A stretch of 64,000 nt of DNA from Pseudomonas putida NBRC 14164 (GTDB lineage: Bacteria > Pseudomonadota > Gammaproteobacteria > Pseudomonadales > Pseudomonadaceae). The notes below the pieces were generated by a model. It did not search any database. It was not told the origin of the DNA and saw only the letters and a program-made list of their open reading frames with translations. The stretch covers positions 4,582,501 through 4,646,500 of the forward strand of contig NC_021505.1 in the NCBI RefSeq assembly GCF_000412675.1, in the 5' to 3' direction. Shown one piece after another: positions 1-8,957 of the stretch (position 1 is its first letter; every line of letters starts with the position of its first letter). Made by a program: the position numbers and the translations under genes.

Positions 1-335
1 ATCAGGTTGACCGCGATCTGCCAGTCCCAGTCTTCCAGGGACAGTTCAGCAAAAAATCCGCCAGACGCAACGCCAGCGTTGTTGACGATCACGTCGATGC
101 CCCCGAACTGCTCGGTGCATGCCTGGGCCAGGGCAGTGAGCTGGCTGTAATCACGCACATCGCAGCGCTGGATGAAGCCTTCGCCGCCGGCGGCACGGGC
201 CAGTTCCAGGGTTTCGCGCAGGCCGTTTTCGTTGACATCGGCCAGCGCCAGGCGCCAGCCCTCGCGCGCCCAGCGCAGGGCGATCTCGCGACCGAGGCCG
301 GACCCGGCGCCGGTGATCATGATGCGGTTATGCAT
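1..335 (-). CDS. SDR-family oxidoreductase, N-terminal part
   Basis: Partial gene cut by the window edge; about 111 N-terminal residues are visible. The product begins MHNRIMITGAGSGLGREIA, which contains the Rossmann dinucleotide-binding motif TGxxxGxG of classical short-chain dehydrogenases. Further on, a CDV motif and the NNAG motif stabilise the fold and cofactor pocket. The catalytic Tyr-Lys pair lies outside the window. The ATG at 333-335 is the first plausible start. The gene reads away from the fimbrial cluster on the same strand but looks unrelated to it. The substrate cannot be inferred. Confidence 0.85.
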   Translation of the reverse strand, partial: MHNRIMITGAGSGLGREIALRWAREGWRLALADVNENGLRETLELARAAGGEGFIQRCDVRDYSQLTALAQACTEQFGGIDVIVNNAGVASGGFFAELSLEDWDWQIAVNL

Positions 336-376
336 GGTGGCTGGCCTTGTTCTGGCAGGTAGTGCAGCGAGTCTAA

Positions 377-3300
377 TCAAGGCCTGGGGGGCTGGCAGGG
401 TTCATCAGGGTAGTGAATGGGCAGACATGACTGTGTGGTCGGTACCCCTTCGCGCTGCGGGGCATGCTCCGCGAGGTAGCTGGCAAGCCAGCGGTCCAGG
501 CGCAGCATGGTCTCCTCCAGCGCTCTGGCTGCCTGGCGAACCTGTGACGCATCCGCCGGCCGTCGCATACACTGGGCTTCAAGCCGCTCACATGACGCGA
601 CCAACGCTTGTGCCCGCACAATGCGTGCGCCGCCTTTCACCCTGTGCGCCACTTCAACGAGCGCCGAGGGGTTGTCGCTCGAGTATCTGAGCTGCGCCAG
701 ATCCGCCAGGTTACTGCTGGCCAGATCGGCTAGCAGTGCCACCAGCACAGCCCGGTCATCGCATACCAGCTTACGCAAATGGGCAAGATCAACGGCAGGC
801 AAATGTTCGTCTGGCTCGCAGGTGACGTACTGGAAAGCTTGCAACGTTTGCATGAGGGTATCCAGGTTCAGCGGCTTGAACAGGCAGTGGTCCATACCCG
901 CAAGCCCCGCGCGACGGCGCTCCTCTTGCAGGGCACTGGCGGTGAGCCCCACCACCCGACAGCGCGGCCTGGCCCGGCGGCGTTCGTGTTCGCGGATTGC
1001 CCGGGCCAGGGCAAAACCGCCAAGCCTGGGCATGTTGCAATCGCTGATGACGACGTCGAACGTTTGCTGCAACCAGAGGCGCAAGGCTTGATCGCCATCT
1101 TCGGCAACCTGTACCTGGTGACCGAGAAACGCCAACTGGTGCGCGAGTAGCAAGCGGTTGGCCGGGTAGTCATCGACCACCAGCACGCGCAGGGCAGCCA
1201 GCCTGGCAGGGTTGCCCTGCGGCGTTGCCGGCCTGGCCTGCACCGGCCGCGCTGCCAGCGCCAGGTCCAGGCGGATTTCAATCCGCGTCCCTTGGCCCAG
1301 CACGCTGTGCAAGCGTAATTGCCCGCCAAGCATTTCACACAAGCTGCGGCTGATCCCCAGCCCCAGCCCGGCACTGCTGCGTGGCGACTGGCGCTGATTG
1401 CTGGCCTGGCGAAAAGGCTGCCCGAGGCTTTCCAGCTCGGCCTGGGCAATGCCTATGCCAGTGTCTGCGACTTCGAGCAATACACTTGCCCGCCCGGCTG
1501 CAGCCTGCATATTCAGGCTGACCAGGACCTTGCCCTGCGCGGTGAACTTGATTGCATTGCTGACCAGGTTGGCCAGGACCTGCTTGAAACGCACCGGGTC
1601 CAGCATCACCCAGTTTTCCACTGCCCCCTTGCACACCATGTCCAGGGCCAGCCCCTTGCCGCGTGCCTGTTGCTCGAACAACTGAACCACCCGGGCGACT
1701 TGCTCGCGCAGGCTCACCGGCACCAGTGCCAGCTGCAACTGGCCGGTTTCGATGCGTGTGATGTCGAGTACATCGCCGATCAACTCCTGCAGCCCGATAG
1801 CGGCATCCGCCGCTACTTCGATGGCCAGATGGTCCAGTTCGCCCTGCCCTGCCTTGCGTCGGGCAAGCTCCAGCATGCCCAGCACGGCATGCAGAGGCGT
1901 GCGGATTTCATGGCTCATGGCCGCGAGAAACTGCGTCTTGGCCTGGTTGGCCGCCTCGGCCTCGCGCTTTGCACGATGCAATTGCACCTGCATCCGCCGC
2001 AGGTAGCGAACCCACAGCAGGGCCAGCAACAGAAGGCTGCATGCCAAGGCGATGCCCGCCAGCATGCGCCCGCCATAACGGCGCCATAGCCCGTCGCCAA
2101 CGATCATCGGGTTACGCCAGCGTCGCAGCATGCTCTCCATTTCTGCCGGGGGCAGCGCGAGCAAGGCTTTGTCGAGAATACCCAGCAGCTCTTCGTCGCC
2201 ATGGCTACTGGCAAAGGCGAAGTGCACCGGTGGCAACGCCAGGCTGGCAGCGATACGCAGCCTGCCGGGGAAGTGACGTGCAACCAGCGAGCATGCCTGG
2301 TCCAGTGGCAGCACGGCGGCGCCTGCCTTGCCTTGCTCCAGCGCCTGCAGCGCAGCCAATGGATGAGGCACGAGCCGCTGACGGATACCCGGGTATGACT
2401 TGGCCAGCGTCTGCGCCTGGGCGCTGCCACGTACCAGCGCCAGCGACCGCCTGCCGAGCTGCGCCAGGCTGCTGGGGGCCACCGTCTCGTTACGCGTTAC
2501 CAGCACCAGCGGCAAGCTTAGAAAACTGCGGCTGAAACGCAGTTGCCTGGCGTGTGCCGGGCTGTACCCAAGCCCGGCAATCAGTTCGGCCTGGCCCTGG
2601 CGCACTTGCTCGATCATGTGCTGTGTGTCTGTACCCCCGTGCACTTCGAAGTGCAAGCCAGTGAGGCGGCTGATGCGTTGCAGCAAGTCCATGCTCAAGC
2701 CGCGCAACTGGCCATGCTCATCGCGGTAGCTCAACGGTAGTTGGTGCTCACCGAGCAACACCTTGACCACGGGGTTTTCCGCTATCCAGCGCTGCTGCGC
2801 TTCGCTGAGTTCAACCAGGCCGGGTTTGACCGGGCTGGCAGGCTGTGGGCTCCAGTGTCCGCGAATGCGGGCATGTTGCTGTTCGGTCAGGCCTTGCAGC
2901 ACGGCATCGACCAACCTGGGTAATGTGCCGCGGTCCCCGAGCATGGCAAATCCCATGGGCTGGGCTGCAAAATCGGGCTGATCGACCCATTCCAGGCCTG
3001 GCAGTTGCCCTCGGGCCAACAGATAGCGGCTGCTCAGGGCATTGCCTAGAAACAACTCGGCTTCGCCAAGCTGTAACGCCGCCAAGGCGCTGTAGGGGGT
3101 GGGGTGCAGCTGGATCCGTGCGTTGGGATAGGTGTGCTGAAGCAGGGCCAACGGTCGATACCCCTCAACCGCCAGCAGCCGCGGGCTTGCGCTGTTACCA
3201 CTGACGAACCGCTCACTGGCCAGCAGCAATGGCTGGTCAACGATGTACGGGCTGGACAGCCGCAGCTTGGCTTCCTCCGCCTGCTGTGCTGTTACCGAGC

Positions 3301-3646
3301 TGACCAGGTCGACACTACCCTTGCGCAGGGCCGAGAAGGCAGCGTCGTAGGACTCGAATAGCCGCAGACGGACCTCCAGGCCTAGCTTCTCGGCCAGCAC
3401 ACTGGCGTACTCGGCGCTGATGCCTTCGTAGGCGTGGCCGGTGCCGAGCATGTCGAAGGGCGGGTTGTCGCGGCCGACTACCCCCAGGTTCAGATGGCGC
3501 TTCTCCCACAACCAGCGCAGGTCGGCGGGGGCCAGCGCCAGCGCAGGGCCCGTTTCCACGCCCCGGGTGTAGAGCTGCGGTGCGCAGAAAGCGGGTAGCG
3601 GGTTCAGGCAATACAGCAGCCACAGCAGCAGGACGCGGATTGGCAC
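377..3646 (-). CDS. EvgS/BvgS-like hybrid sensor histidine kinase of the fimbrial locus
   Basis: Inner-membrane hybrid kinase of 1089 residues. Domains in order are: signal peptide (about 1-21), two tandem periplasmic type-3 solute-binding (Venus-flytrap) domains (about 40-265 and 285-510), one membrane helix (about 528-548), HisKA with the phospho-accepting His579 in MSHEIRTP, HATPase with DTGIGI and GLGLGI boxes, a receiver with Asp869 in SDCNMP, and a C-terminal Hpt with His1001 in AHRVKGG. This is the BvgS/EvgS layout without the cytoplasmic PAS. Start is GTG, 9 bp after the stop of the response-regulator gene, so the two are cotranscribed. It lies last in the fimbrial operon, so it probably senses a ligand and phosphorelays to the adjacent regulator to control fimbriae (inference). 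Confidence 0.9.
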   Translation of the reverse strand: MPIRVLLLWLLYCLNPLPAFCAPQLYTRGVETGPALALAPADLRWLWEKRHLNLGVVGRDNPPFDMLGTGHAYEGISAEYASVLAEKLGLEVRLRLFESYDAAFSALRKGSVDLVSSVTAQQAEEAKLRLSSPYIVDQPLLLASERFVSGNSASPRLLAVEGYRPLALLQHTYPNARIQLHPTPYSALAALQLGEAELFLGNALSSRYLLARGQLPGLEWVDQPDFAAQPMGFAMLGDRGTLPRLVDAVLQGLTEQQHARIRGHWSPQPASPVKPGLVELSEAQQRWIAENPVVKVLLGEHQLPLSYRDEHGQLRGLSMDLLQRISRLTGLHFEVHGGTDTQHMIEQVRQGQAELIAGLGYSPAHARQLRFSRSFLSLPLVLVTRNETVAPSSLAQLGRRSLALVRGSAQAQTLAKSYPGIRQRLVPHPLAALQALEQGKAGAAVLPLDQACSLVARHFPGRLRIAASLALPPVHFAFASSHGDEELLGILDKALLALPPAEMESMLRRWRNPMIVGDGLWRRYGGRMLAGIALACSLLLLALLWVRYLRRMQVQLHRAKREAEAANQAKTQFLAAMSHEIRTPLHAVLGMLELARRKAGQGELDHLAIEVAADAAIGLQELIGDVLDITRIETGQLQLALVPVSLREQVARVVQLFEQQARGKGLALDMVCKGAVENWVMLDPVRFKQVLANLVSNAIKFTAQGKVLVSLNMQAAAGRASVLLEVADTGIGIAQAELESLGQPFRQASNQRQSPRSSAGLGLGISRSLCEMLGGQLRLHSVLGQGTRIEIRLDLALAARPVQARPATPQGNPARLAALRVLVVDDYPANRLLLAHQLAFLGHQVQVAEDGDQALRLWLQQTFDVVISDCNMPRLGGFALARAIREHERRRARPRCRVVGLTASALQEERRRAGLAGMDHCLFKPLNLDTLMQTLQAFQYVTCEPDEHLPAVDLAHLRKLVCDDRAVLVALLADLASSNLADLAQLRYSSDNPSALVEVAHRVKGGARIVRAQALVASCERLEAQCMRRPADASQVRQAARALEETMLRLDRWLASYLAEHAPQREGVPTTQSCLPIHYPDEPCQPPRP

Positions 3647-3655
3647 GGGTAGCGA

Positions 3656-4282
3656 CTAGATGAGCGCATTGCGACGGGCGAAGTCCGCCAGGTCGATCAA
3701 CGAGTTGACCCGAAGTTTTTCCATGAGCCGGGTTTTATAGGTGCTGATGGTCTTGTTGCTCAGCAGCATGGCTTCGCCGATCGCCTTGTTGCTCAGCCCG
3801 CGGGCGAGCTGCTGCAAGATCATCAGCTCACGGTCGGTCAGTGAGGCGATGCATTGCGCGTCTGTGAACTTGAGGTCCTGCTTGTGCACCGAACTCAGCA
3901 CCACTTCAGGGAAGTAGGTATAACCCGACAACGTTGCGCGCACCGCCTTGCCAAGTTCGTCCAGCTCATCGGTCTTGGCCACGAAGCCCATTGCACCGGC
4001 CTGCATGCAGCGTAGCGAATAGGCCTGGGGCAATTGCGACGTCAGCACCAGAACCTTGGGCGGCTGCGTCATGGCCTTGATGCGGGCGATTACCTCAAGG
4101 CCATCGAGCCCGGGCATGGCGATATCGAGGATGACCAGGTCCGGCGCCAACTCACGCGCCAGCCGCACCGCGTCAATACCATTGTCTGCCTGGCCGACGA
4201 CATCGAGCCGTTCCTTGCGCAGCAGCATGCACACGGTGGCCCGGATGAACGGATGGTCGTCAACCACCACGACTTTGTACAT
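3656..4282 (-). CDS. LuxR-type response regulator (BvgA/EvgA/FimZ-like)
   Basis: A 208-residue NarL/FixJ-class regulator. The N-terminal receiver starts MYKVVVVDDHPFIR (acidic pair DD), carries the phosphoacceptor Asp in LVILDIAMPG, and has the conserved Thr/Lys region (LVLTSQ, FVAKTD). The C-terminal LuxR-type helix-turn-helix spans about 145-205 (LTDRELMILQQLARGLSNKA, then LLSNKTISTYKTRL). The ATG lies 29 bp downstream of the tip-adhesin stop, and the kinase gene follows after 9 bp. Being placed between fimbrial structural genes and a BvgS-like kinase is strong evidence that it regulates the fimbriae. BvgA/EvgA proteins act as DNA-binding dimers. No obvious operator was recognised. Confidence 0.9.
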   Translation of the reverse strand: MYKVVVVDDHPFIRATVCMLLRKERLDVVGQADNGIDAVRLARELAPDLVILDIAMPGLDGLEVIARIKAMTQPPKVLVLTSQLPQAYSLRCMQAGAMGFVAKTDELDELGKAVRATLSGYTYFPEVVLSSVHKQDLKFTDAQCIASLTDRELMILQQLARGLSNKAIGEAMLLSNKTISTYKTRLMEKLRVNSLIDLADFARRNALI

Positions 4283-4311
4283 AGGTTAACCTCGCGCATC
4301 ATGGCGGTGGG

Positions 4312-5508
4312 CTAAAGCTCAGCGTCGAAAACCACGGTGACCTGGCCGGCATAGGTGGCGCCAGGGTATCGGAGCATGGCCTGCACGTCGTTGCGCTCCA
4401 CCTGGAAACGCAACTGGCCAGGGCGATTGAGCGTGGGCATCGCCGATTCGAACGCTAACGCAGCCGCCTGCCCGCTCGGCAACGCCAGTTGCTGAACCGG
4501 CCGGCCCTGGTGCTCGATACCTCCGGGCAAGGTGATGGCCACGTTCACAGGCACTTCATGGCTGGCGTCGTTACGGATACCGCACGTACCTGCCGTGTAG
4601 TGCTGGCACAACTTGTAGGCTTTGAATGGGCCGGTTGACCATAGCCGGAACGGCAGGTCACGGTAGATGAGCCCGGGGGGCTGGCCACCGTCCAGCCAGG
4701 CCTGCCAGCCACCCTTGGGCTCAAGCACGGCGCGCTCCGAGCCAGGCGGGAACTCGAAGATGAAAGCGTGCTGCACATCCAGTTCGAAGTTGATCACCAA
4801 CGTATCGCCGCTCAGGCCGGTGACGTTGTTGCCGAAATCAAAGTCGCCCCCAGGGCCTATGGTGTAAGTGAGGCTGCCGCGGTACATACCGGCGCGCAGG
4901 CGATACGGCGGGGGGATGTCCAGCTCGAAGGAAATGCCCGTATCCAGTACCGTGGTGGTATCTACCTGATCATCCGGCGCCCATGAGTAGCTGATCAAAC
5001 ATGGGGTCGGACTTTGCGGGTTGACCAACGAGGTGTGGTATCTGAAGCGGCTTTGGTTGCCGACGGAGTTCTTACCACGACAACCGCCGGAGACGCCGCC
5101 GTTAAGGGGGTTGTAAGAGCTACCCAGCACAGCTTCCTGGCTGATGGAGCGCACCTCGAAGGTCATCTGCCTGGGCTCGCCCGTCTGTTGGTGGCGTACC
5201 TCCACTTCACGACGCCCCGGCAGTTTCACGAAATATCGATCACGCAGGTCAGGGGCACGGTTGATGCTTGTCTTCTGGTAGGTAATTGGCAGGCTTACGG
5301 TGCCAGTACTGGCGCACAGGCCAGCCCAGACCCTGCAAAATTCAGCAGGCGGCGTGGTGTTTTCGAAGCGCCCCGACCCACCGCCACGGTATTGCGCCGA
5401 AAGCGTCACCTCCAGCGCACTGGCCAAGGGGGCGAATGCCAGCAAACCTGCGACCAGCCCGGCGCGCAAGTGACGGATGCGGGCCAAGCGCCCTGTGCTG
5501 CTACTCAT
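4312..5508 (-). CDS. CS1/CFA-I-type fimbrial tip protein (CfaE/CblD-like)
   Basis: A 398-residue exported protein with a basic N-terminus, a hydrophobic signal segment (LRAGLVAGLLAFAPLASA) and many cysteines (for example CRVWAGLC, CQHYTAGTC). It is predominantly beta, as expected for a two-domain tip adhesin of alpha-class fimbriae. Its identity comes mainly from position and size: CfaE, CooD and CblD are about 360 residues and are encoded next to pilin, usher and chaperone. ATG overlaps the chaperone stop (ATGA, 5505-5508), showing translational coupling. It is expected at the pilus tip, mediating adhesion and nucleating pilin assembly at the usher. The receptor is unknown. Confidence 0.75.
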   Translation of the reverse strand: MSSSTGRLARIRHLRAGLVAGLLAFAPLASALEVTLSAQYRGGGSGRFENTTPPAEFCRVWAGLCASTGTVSLPITYQKTSINRAPDLRDRYFVKLPGRREVEVRHQQTGEPRQMTFEVRSISQEAVLGSSYNPLNGGVSGGCRGKNSVGNQSRFRYHTSLVNPQSPTPCLISYSWAPDDQVDTTTVLDTGISFELDIPPPYRLRAGMYRGSLTYTIGPGGDFDFGNNVTGLSGDTLVINFELDVQHAFIFEFPPGSERAVLEPKGGWQAWLDGGQPPGLIYRDLPFRLWSTGPFKAYKLCQHYTAGTCGIRNDASHEVPVNVAITLPGGIEHQGRPVQQLALPSGQAAALAFESAMPTLNRPGQLRFQVERNDVQAMLRYPGATYAGQVTVVFDAEL

Positions 5509-6239
5509 CCTTCCACCACCATGCGCTTGCGCGCTTCGCCTTCATGCAACTCAAACTGATGAACCTTGGCCGCCTGCCCTTCGAATTGCCGTGTCCGCCC
5601 CGGCAACACATGATGTTTGGTGGCAGTCTCGCAGGCCACGCCAGCCGCCTGGCACTGCCGGAACTGATCCAGCACGACAGTGGCATTGCCCTGGTTGCTG
5701 ACCGTAAGGCTACCGCCCTTGCGCTGCACAGGCGTCTGGAACCGGGTTTCGCCAGGCCGAACGAACAGCAACGTGCCGTAACCGGCCAGCAAGTTGACCC
5801 CAGCCTTCAGGCTACTGCGGTAACGCTCGGCCTCTCCCTCGTCCACGGCGAACCCATCACCCAGCTCGGGCAGTACCGGGACGAAGCGCAAGCGGAAATA
5901 GCGCTCTGTATCGCGCTGCCCCCGGTACACCAGGCGCACCGCCTGCATGCCCTGCGCCGGCACGATCAGCCGCGCCGGGCTGGCCACCAGGCCGCGCTGT
6001 TCCAACGGCAGGCCTTCGGTGTCGACCTCGCGGGCATTGCCATCGCTGTCGTACACCAGCTCAGCGACACTCACCTTGACGAACGCCGTGGTATCACCGC
6101 TATTGCGCACCCGCTTGAGCAAGGTGCTTTTGCCGGAATCCAGGTAATCGTACAACGCGCCGACGTTAAGCTCGGGCGCCCCAATGGCTGCCAGCGGGGT
6201 AACCAGAAAGGCCAGGGCAAGCAGACGATGGATATTCAC
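5505..6239 (-). CDS. Periplasmic fimbrial chaperone (CfaA/CblB-like)
   Basis: A 244-residue secreted protein starting at GTG (MNIHRLLALAFLVTPLAAIGAP, cleavage after the Ala-Ile-Gly region), with AAGGAA about 9 bp upstream. The N-terminal immunoglobulin-like domain shows a conserved chaperone pattern: KSTLLKRVRNSGD, then SPARLIVPAQGMQAVRLVYRG, similar to the subunit-binding edge strand and G1 region of pilus chaperones. YFRLRFVPVLP follows. It would hold pilin and tip subunits by donor-strand complementation before handing them to the usher. The gene overlaps the tip gene by 4 bp. A 116-bp gap with an imperfect hairpin separates it from the usher gene. Confidence 0.8.
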   Translation of the reverse strand: MNIHRLLALAFLVTPLAAIGAPELNVGALYDYLDSGKSTLLKRVRNSGDTTAFVKVSVAELVYDSDGNAREVDTEGLPLEQRGLVASPARLIVPAQGMQAVRLVYRGQRDTERYFRLRFVPVLPELGDGFAVDEGEAERYRSSLKAGVNLLAGYGTLLFVRPGETRFQTPVQRKGGSLTVSNQGNATVVLDQFRQCQAAGVACETATKHHVLPGRTRQFEGQAAKVHQFELHEGEARKRMVVEG

Positions 6240-6355
6240 GTTTGAAGGTTCCTTGGATAAGTGCAGCGATTGGCATACCGTAAACCGGGAGCAATCGCAG
6301 GATATGTAGGAGCCGTCTGCAACGACGGTAAGGCGGCTCTGTTACTGACCCTGAG

Positions 6356-8866
6356 CTAGCTCTCAACAGGCTCACCCCCGTTATCAGCAGCTTTGGCCAG
6401 GCTTGCCGGCGTGCAACGCTGGTCGCCGGCCAACAGCACATCGTCTTCACGTACCAGCTGCGTAAGATTCAGCGTCAGCAGGCATACGACCTGCCCTTGC
6501 TGACGCACTTCCAGGCTGGGTGTGGACTCGCTCATTTCCACCGCAAAGAACCCATCGGCCTCACTGACACTGCGACTGGCGTGGTTGATCACCTGCGCGC
6601 CCCGCAGCGGACGACCCTGGCTGTCGAGCAGGCGGCCGATGACAGTCAGCGTGCGCAATACCCGCAGCTGCCGGTAGCCAATGCCGCCACGGTTCAGGTG
6701 GTAGTCCACACTGGAAGGCTGAATCACCGCGGCGGTGGCTTGCGCGCCTTCAAGGTCGAATTGCACATTGCCGGCCTTGTAGGCGGCCACCGGGACCAGG
6801 TTGCGCCCAGGCCGCAGATTGGCAGCACCGCCATGGCGGTCGTCAGCGCGTAGTTTCAAACCTTGGATATCGGTTTCGACATCGACGATAAGCCCAGCCT
6901 GGTGCGGCAGGTACTGGCCACTCACGGCCGCCTTGCCAGCCCCGACAGCCAGCATGCTTTCCAGGTTGAGGCCGCCGCTGAACTCACCGTTGTAGGAAGA
7001 CCGCTGGAAATAGGCATCACCGTGCAGCTGCTGGCTCTCGAACTGCGTGTCGCCACCCAGGCCGGCGCCATAGCGGTCGGCGCTGGCGGTCAGGCCAACG
7101 CTGCGCAACGGGCCCAGGTCGACGTCCTGCTGATAGGCCACCGCGGCATTGAGGTCACGCCCGCCATCGCGCGCTGTACGGCTGCCGACGCTGGCCGACA
7201 GGCGCCGCCCACTCGTGCCACCCAGGCTCATGCTCAGGCTCAGGTTGACCCCGCGGCTGCGGGCCTCACCGGTACCCGCGTTGCCTGGTCGGTCGAACAG
7301 CGACAGGCGCCAGTTGGTCTGCGACCCCAGTAACTGGCCGAAGTACGACCAGCCCAAATCCACCCCCGTACCGGCGCTGGCCCCACTGCTGTGCGACACA
7401 CGCACGCTGGCGGTATTGCGCGGGTCGAGGCGATGGTTGTAAGACACCGACGTCTGGGTTTGCCGCGCCTGCCAGCGGCTCGGCTGACGGTCATCACGCA
7501 GTGACTCGGGGCGGGTCAGCCAGGTGCTGCTCTGGCTGGCCACCAATGAGCTGTTTTCACCGGCGTGGATCATTTGCAGGTCGTAGCCGTTGCCGTAGCC
7601 CTGGGCCTGGAACAGGTTGCCGTACAGTTTGAAACGGTCGCGCACATCCCAGTCCAGCGACGTGCCGTATTGCAGGGTCTGGTCGATGCGCTGCGCCGAG
7701 ACGCCGAGGATAGCCCGTGGGTGCACCAGGTAATTGGCCAGCACGCCTGCCGCCAGGCTGTCATCTGCGTCACGCTGCCAGTTGCTCAACAGGCTGCTCT
7801 GCCGCCCCAGGTACAGGTTGTAGCGCCAGGGGGCATCGGTGCTGCGCCAGTTGCCGGGTTTGTAGATGAATGCCTGGCTGCGCGAGGTCACCTGGCCGTC
7901 CTCGACCAGGCGGATTTCCACTTCGTAGATGCCACCGGGCAACACTTTGCTGTCCAGCGTCTGCAGGCCGGGCTGCACCGGCTGGCTATTGATCAGTACG
8001 CCGTTGCGGTAGATTTCTGCCACGGCCGGGCGGTTGGGCGTGACATAGATGGGCGTCGCGCTGGGCGCGCCATTGTCGGTGGCCAGGCTGTCGCTGCTGC
8101 CGAACATCAGGCCCAGGGTGGTATCGGGGCTGGCACCCATCAGCCGTGGTTGGCGGGTCAGGCCTTGGGCACTGGGGGTGAAATAGCCCAGGCGATAAAA
8201 GTGGTCCTGCACCAGTCGCTCACCGTACAACTGATCAACCCGGTAGCGCGTGCCCTGTTGGCTGTCGCTGCCACGGTCAAGCTGGCCATCGGCCAGGGTC
8301 GTCCAGTTACCCAGGCTGCCCTGCCCTTGCAATGCATAGCGGCCGCTGGTGACCCGGCCATCATTGACCAGGTTGAGTTGGTTACGCACCAGCAGGCCAT
8401 AGCTGCCCTGTTCGGGAAGCCGGTGATAACGCTCGTCTGCCGTTGACGCTTCGACCTGGTCGGTAAGCAGTGACAACTGCGAATTGGCCAGGCTGTAGTG
8501 CACTGCGCGCAGGCCATCTGGGCAGTCAGCCTGGCAATCACCCAGCGGGCGCCCTTCGACCAGGCGTTCGCGCCAGCGCCGCCTAAGGCTTTCTGGCTCA
8601 CGGCTGTCGACGGTTTCGGTGAATTCCAGCAGTTGCACGCGCTGATCCCGGCTGAGCACGACCATGGCATCACCCAGATAGCGGCCGTCCAGGTCTACCC
8701 TCACGGCCAACGGCACTTCATAGAAGTGCGCTTCGAACTCACTGGGCAGGCCTTCGATGCCACCCAGCGCCGCGGTCGCAGCGTGGCCCGTAACTGGCAC
8801 TGCGGCCAGGCAGGCTGCCAACGGCAAGCTCAGGTACAGCGCGGAAAGGGGAAATTGTAGGGTCAT
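6356..8866 (-). CDS. Outer-membrane fimbrial usher (CfaC/CblC-like)
   Basis: An 836-residue usher of the alpha (CS1/CFA-I) class. The chosen ATG gives MTLQFPLSALYLSLPLAACL, a clear signal peptide. In-frame starts further upstream would add a non-signal extension. Recognisable usher blocks are a TPIYVTPNRPAVAEIYRNG segment, LQTLDSKVLPGGIYEVEIRL, and a long run of alternating beta strands with turns rich in G, S and R typical of the 24-strand pore. The C-terminal part (GRLLDSQGRPLRGAQVINHA) looks like a carboxypeptidase-regulatory-like beta domain. It secretes and polymerises the pilin. It lies 91 bp after the pilin stop, behind a C9 tract and a hairpin that could reduce its expression relative to pilin. 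Confidence 0.88.
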   Translation of the reverse strand: MTLQFPLSALYLSLPLAACLAAVPVTGHAATAALGGIEGLPSEFEAHFYEVPLAVRVDLDGRYLGDAMVVLSRDQRVQLLEFTETVDSREPESLRRRWRERLVEGRPLGDCQADCPDGLRAVHYSLANSQLSLLTDQVEASTADERYHRLPEQGSYGLLVRNQLNLVNDGRVTSGRYALQGQGSLGNWTTLADGQLDRGSDSQQGTRYRVDQLYGERLVQDHFYRLGYFTPSAQGLTRQPRLMGASPDTTLGLMFGSSDSLATDNGAPSATPIYVTPNRPAVAEIYRNGVLINSQPVQPGLQTLDSKVLPGGIYEVEIRLVEDGQVTSRSQAFIYKPGNWRSTDAPWRYNLYLGRQSSLLSNWQRDADDSLAAGVLANYLVHPRAILGVSAQRIDQTLQYGTSLDWDVRDRFKLYGNLFQAQGYGNGYDLQMIHAGENSSLVASQSSTWLTRPESLRDDRQPSRWQARQTQTSVSYNHRLDPRNTASVRVSHSSGASAGTGVDLGWSYFGQLLGSQTNWRLSLFDRPGNAGTGEARSRGVNLSLSMSLGGTSGRRLSASVGSRTARDGGRDLNAAVAYQQDVDLGPLRSVGLTASADRYGAGLGGDTQFESQQLHGDAYFQRSSYNGEFSGGLNLESMLAVGAGKAAVSGQYLPHQAGLIVDVETDIQGLKLRADDRHGGAANLRPGRNLVPVAAYKAGNVQFDLEGAQATAAVIQPSSVDYHLNRGGIGYRQLRVLRTLTVIGRLLDSQGRPLRGAQVINHASRSVSEADGFFAVEMSESTPSLEVRQQGQVVCLLTLNLTQLVREDDVLLAGDQRCTPASLAKAADNGGEPVES

Positions 8867-8869
8867 GGG

Positions 8870-8918
8870 CGTCGCTTGCGGGCAATACCTGCCCGCCCCG
8901 CGGCAAGCGCCGAGGGCA
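8870..8918 (-). promoter_or_regulatory. Possible hairpin in pilin-usher intergenic RNA
   Basis: On the transcribed strand the arms CGCTTGCCG...GGGC and GCCCGCAAGCG can pair around an A/T-containing loop, just upstream of the usher ATG. In fimbrial operons such a structure often stabilises the pilin mRNA or attenuates downstream genes. That role is inferred here. There is no clear U-run, so it is not a classical terminator. Confidence 0.4.
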
Positions 8919-8944
8919 GGAACAGGCAACAGCGGATGAACGAT

Positions 8945-8953
8945 GGGGGGGGG
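8945..8953. repeat. Homopolymeric G9/C9 tract between pilin and usher genes
   Basis: Nine consecutive G on the plus strand, read as C9 in the fimbrial mRNA, start 4 bp after the pilin stop codon. No other G/C run this long was noticed in the window. It is intergenic, so slippage would not shift a reading frame but could change the spacing of the leader before the usher. Confidence 0.9.
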
Positions 8954-8957
8954 TGAA

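Noticed and set aside
373..1091. Several short frames at the end of the sensor-kinase gene
   Set aside because: They lie inside the Hpt and receiver coding region in other frames.
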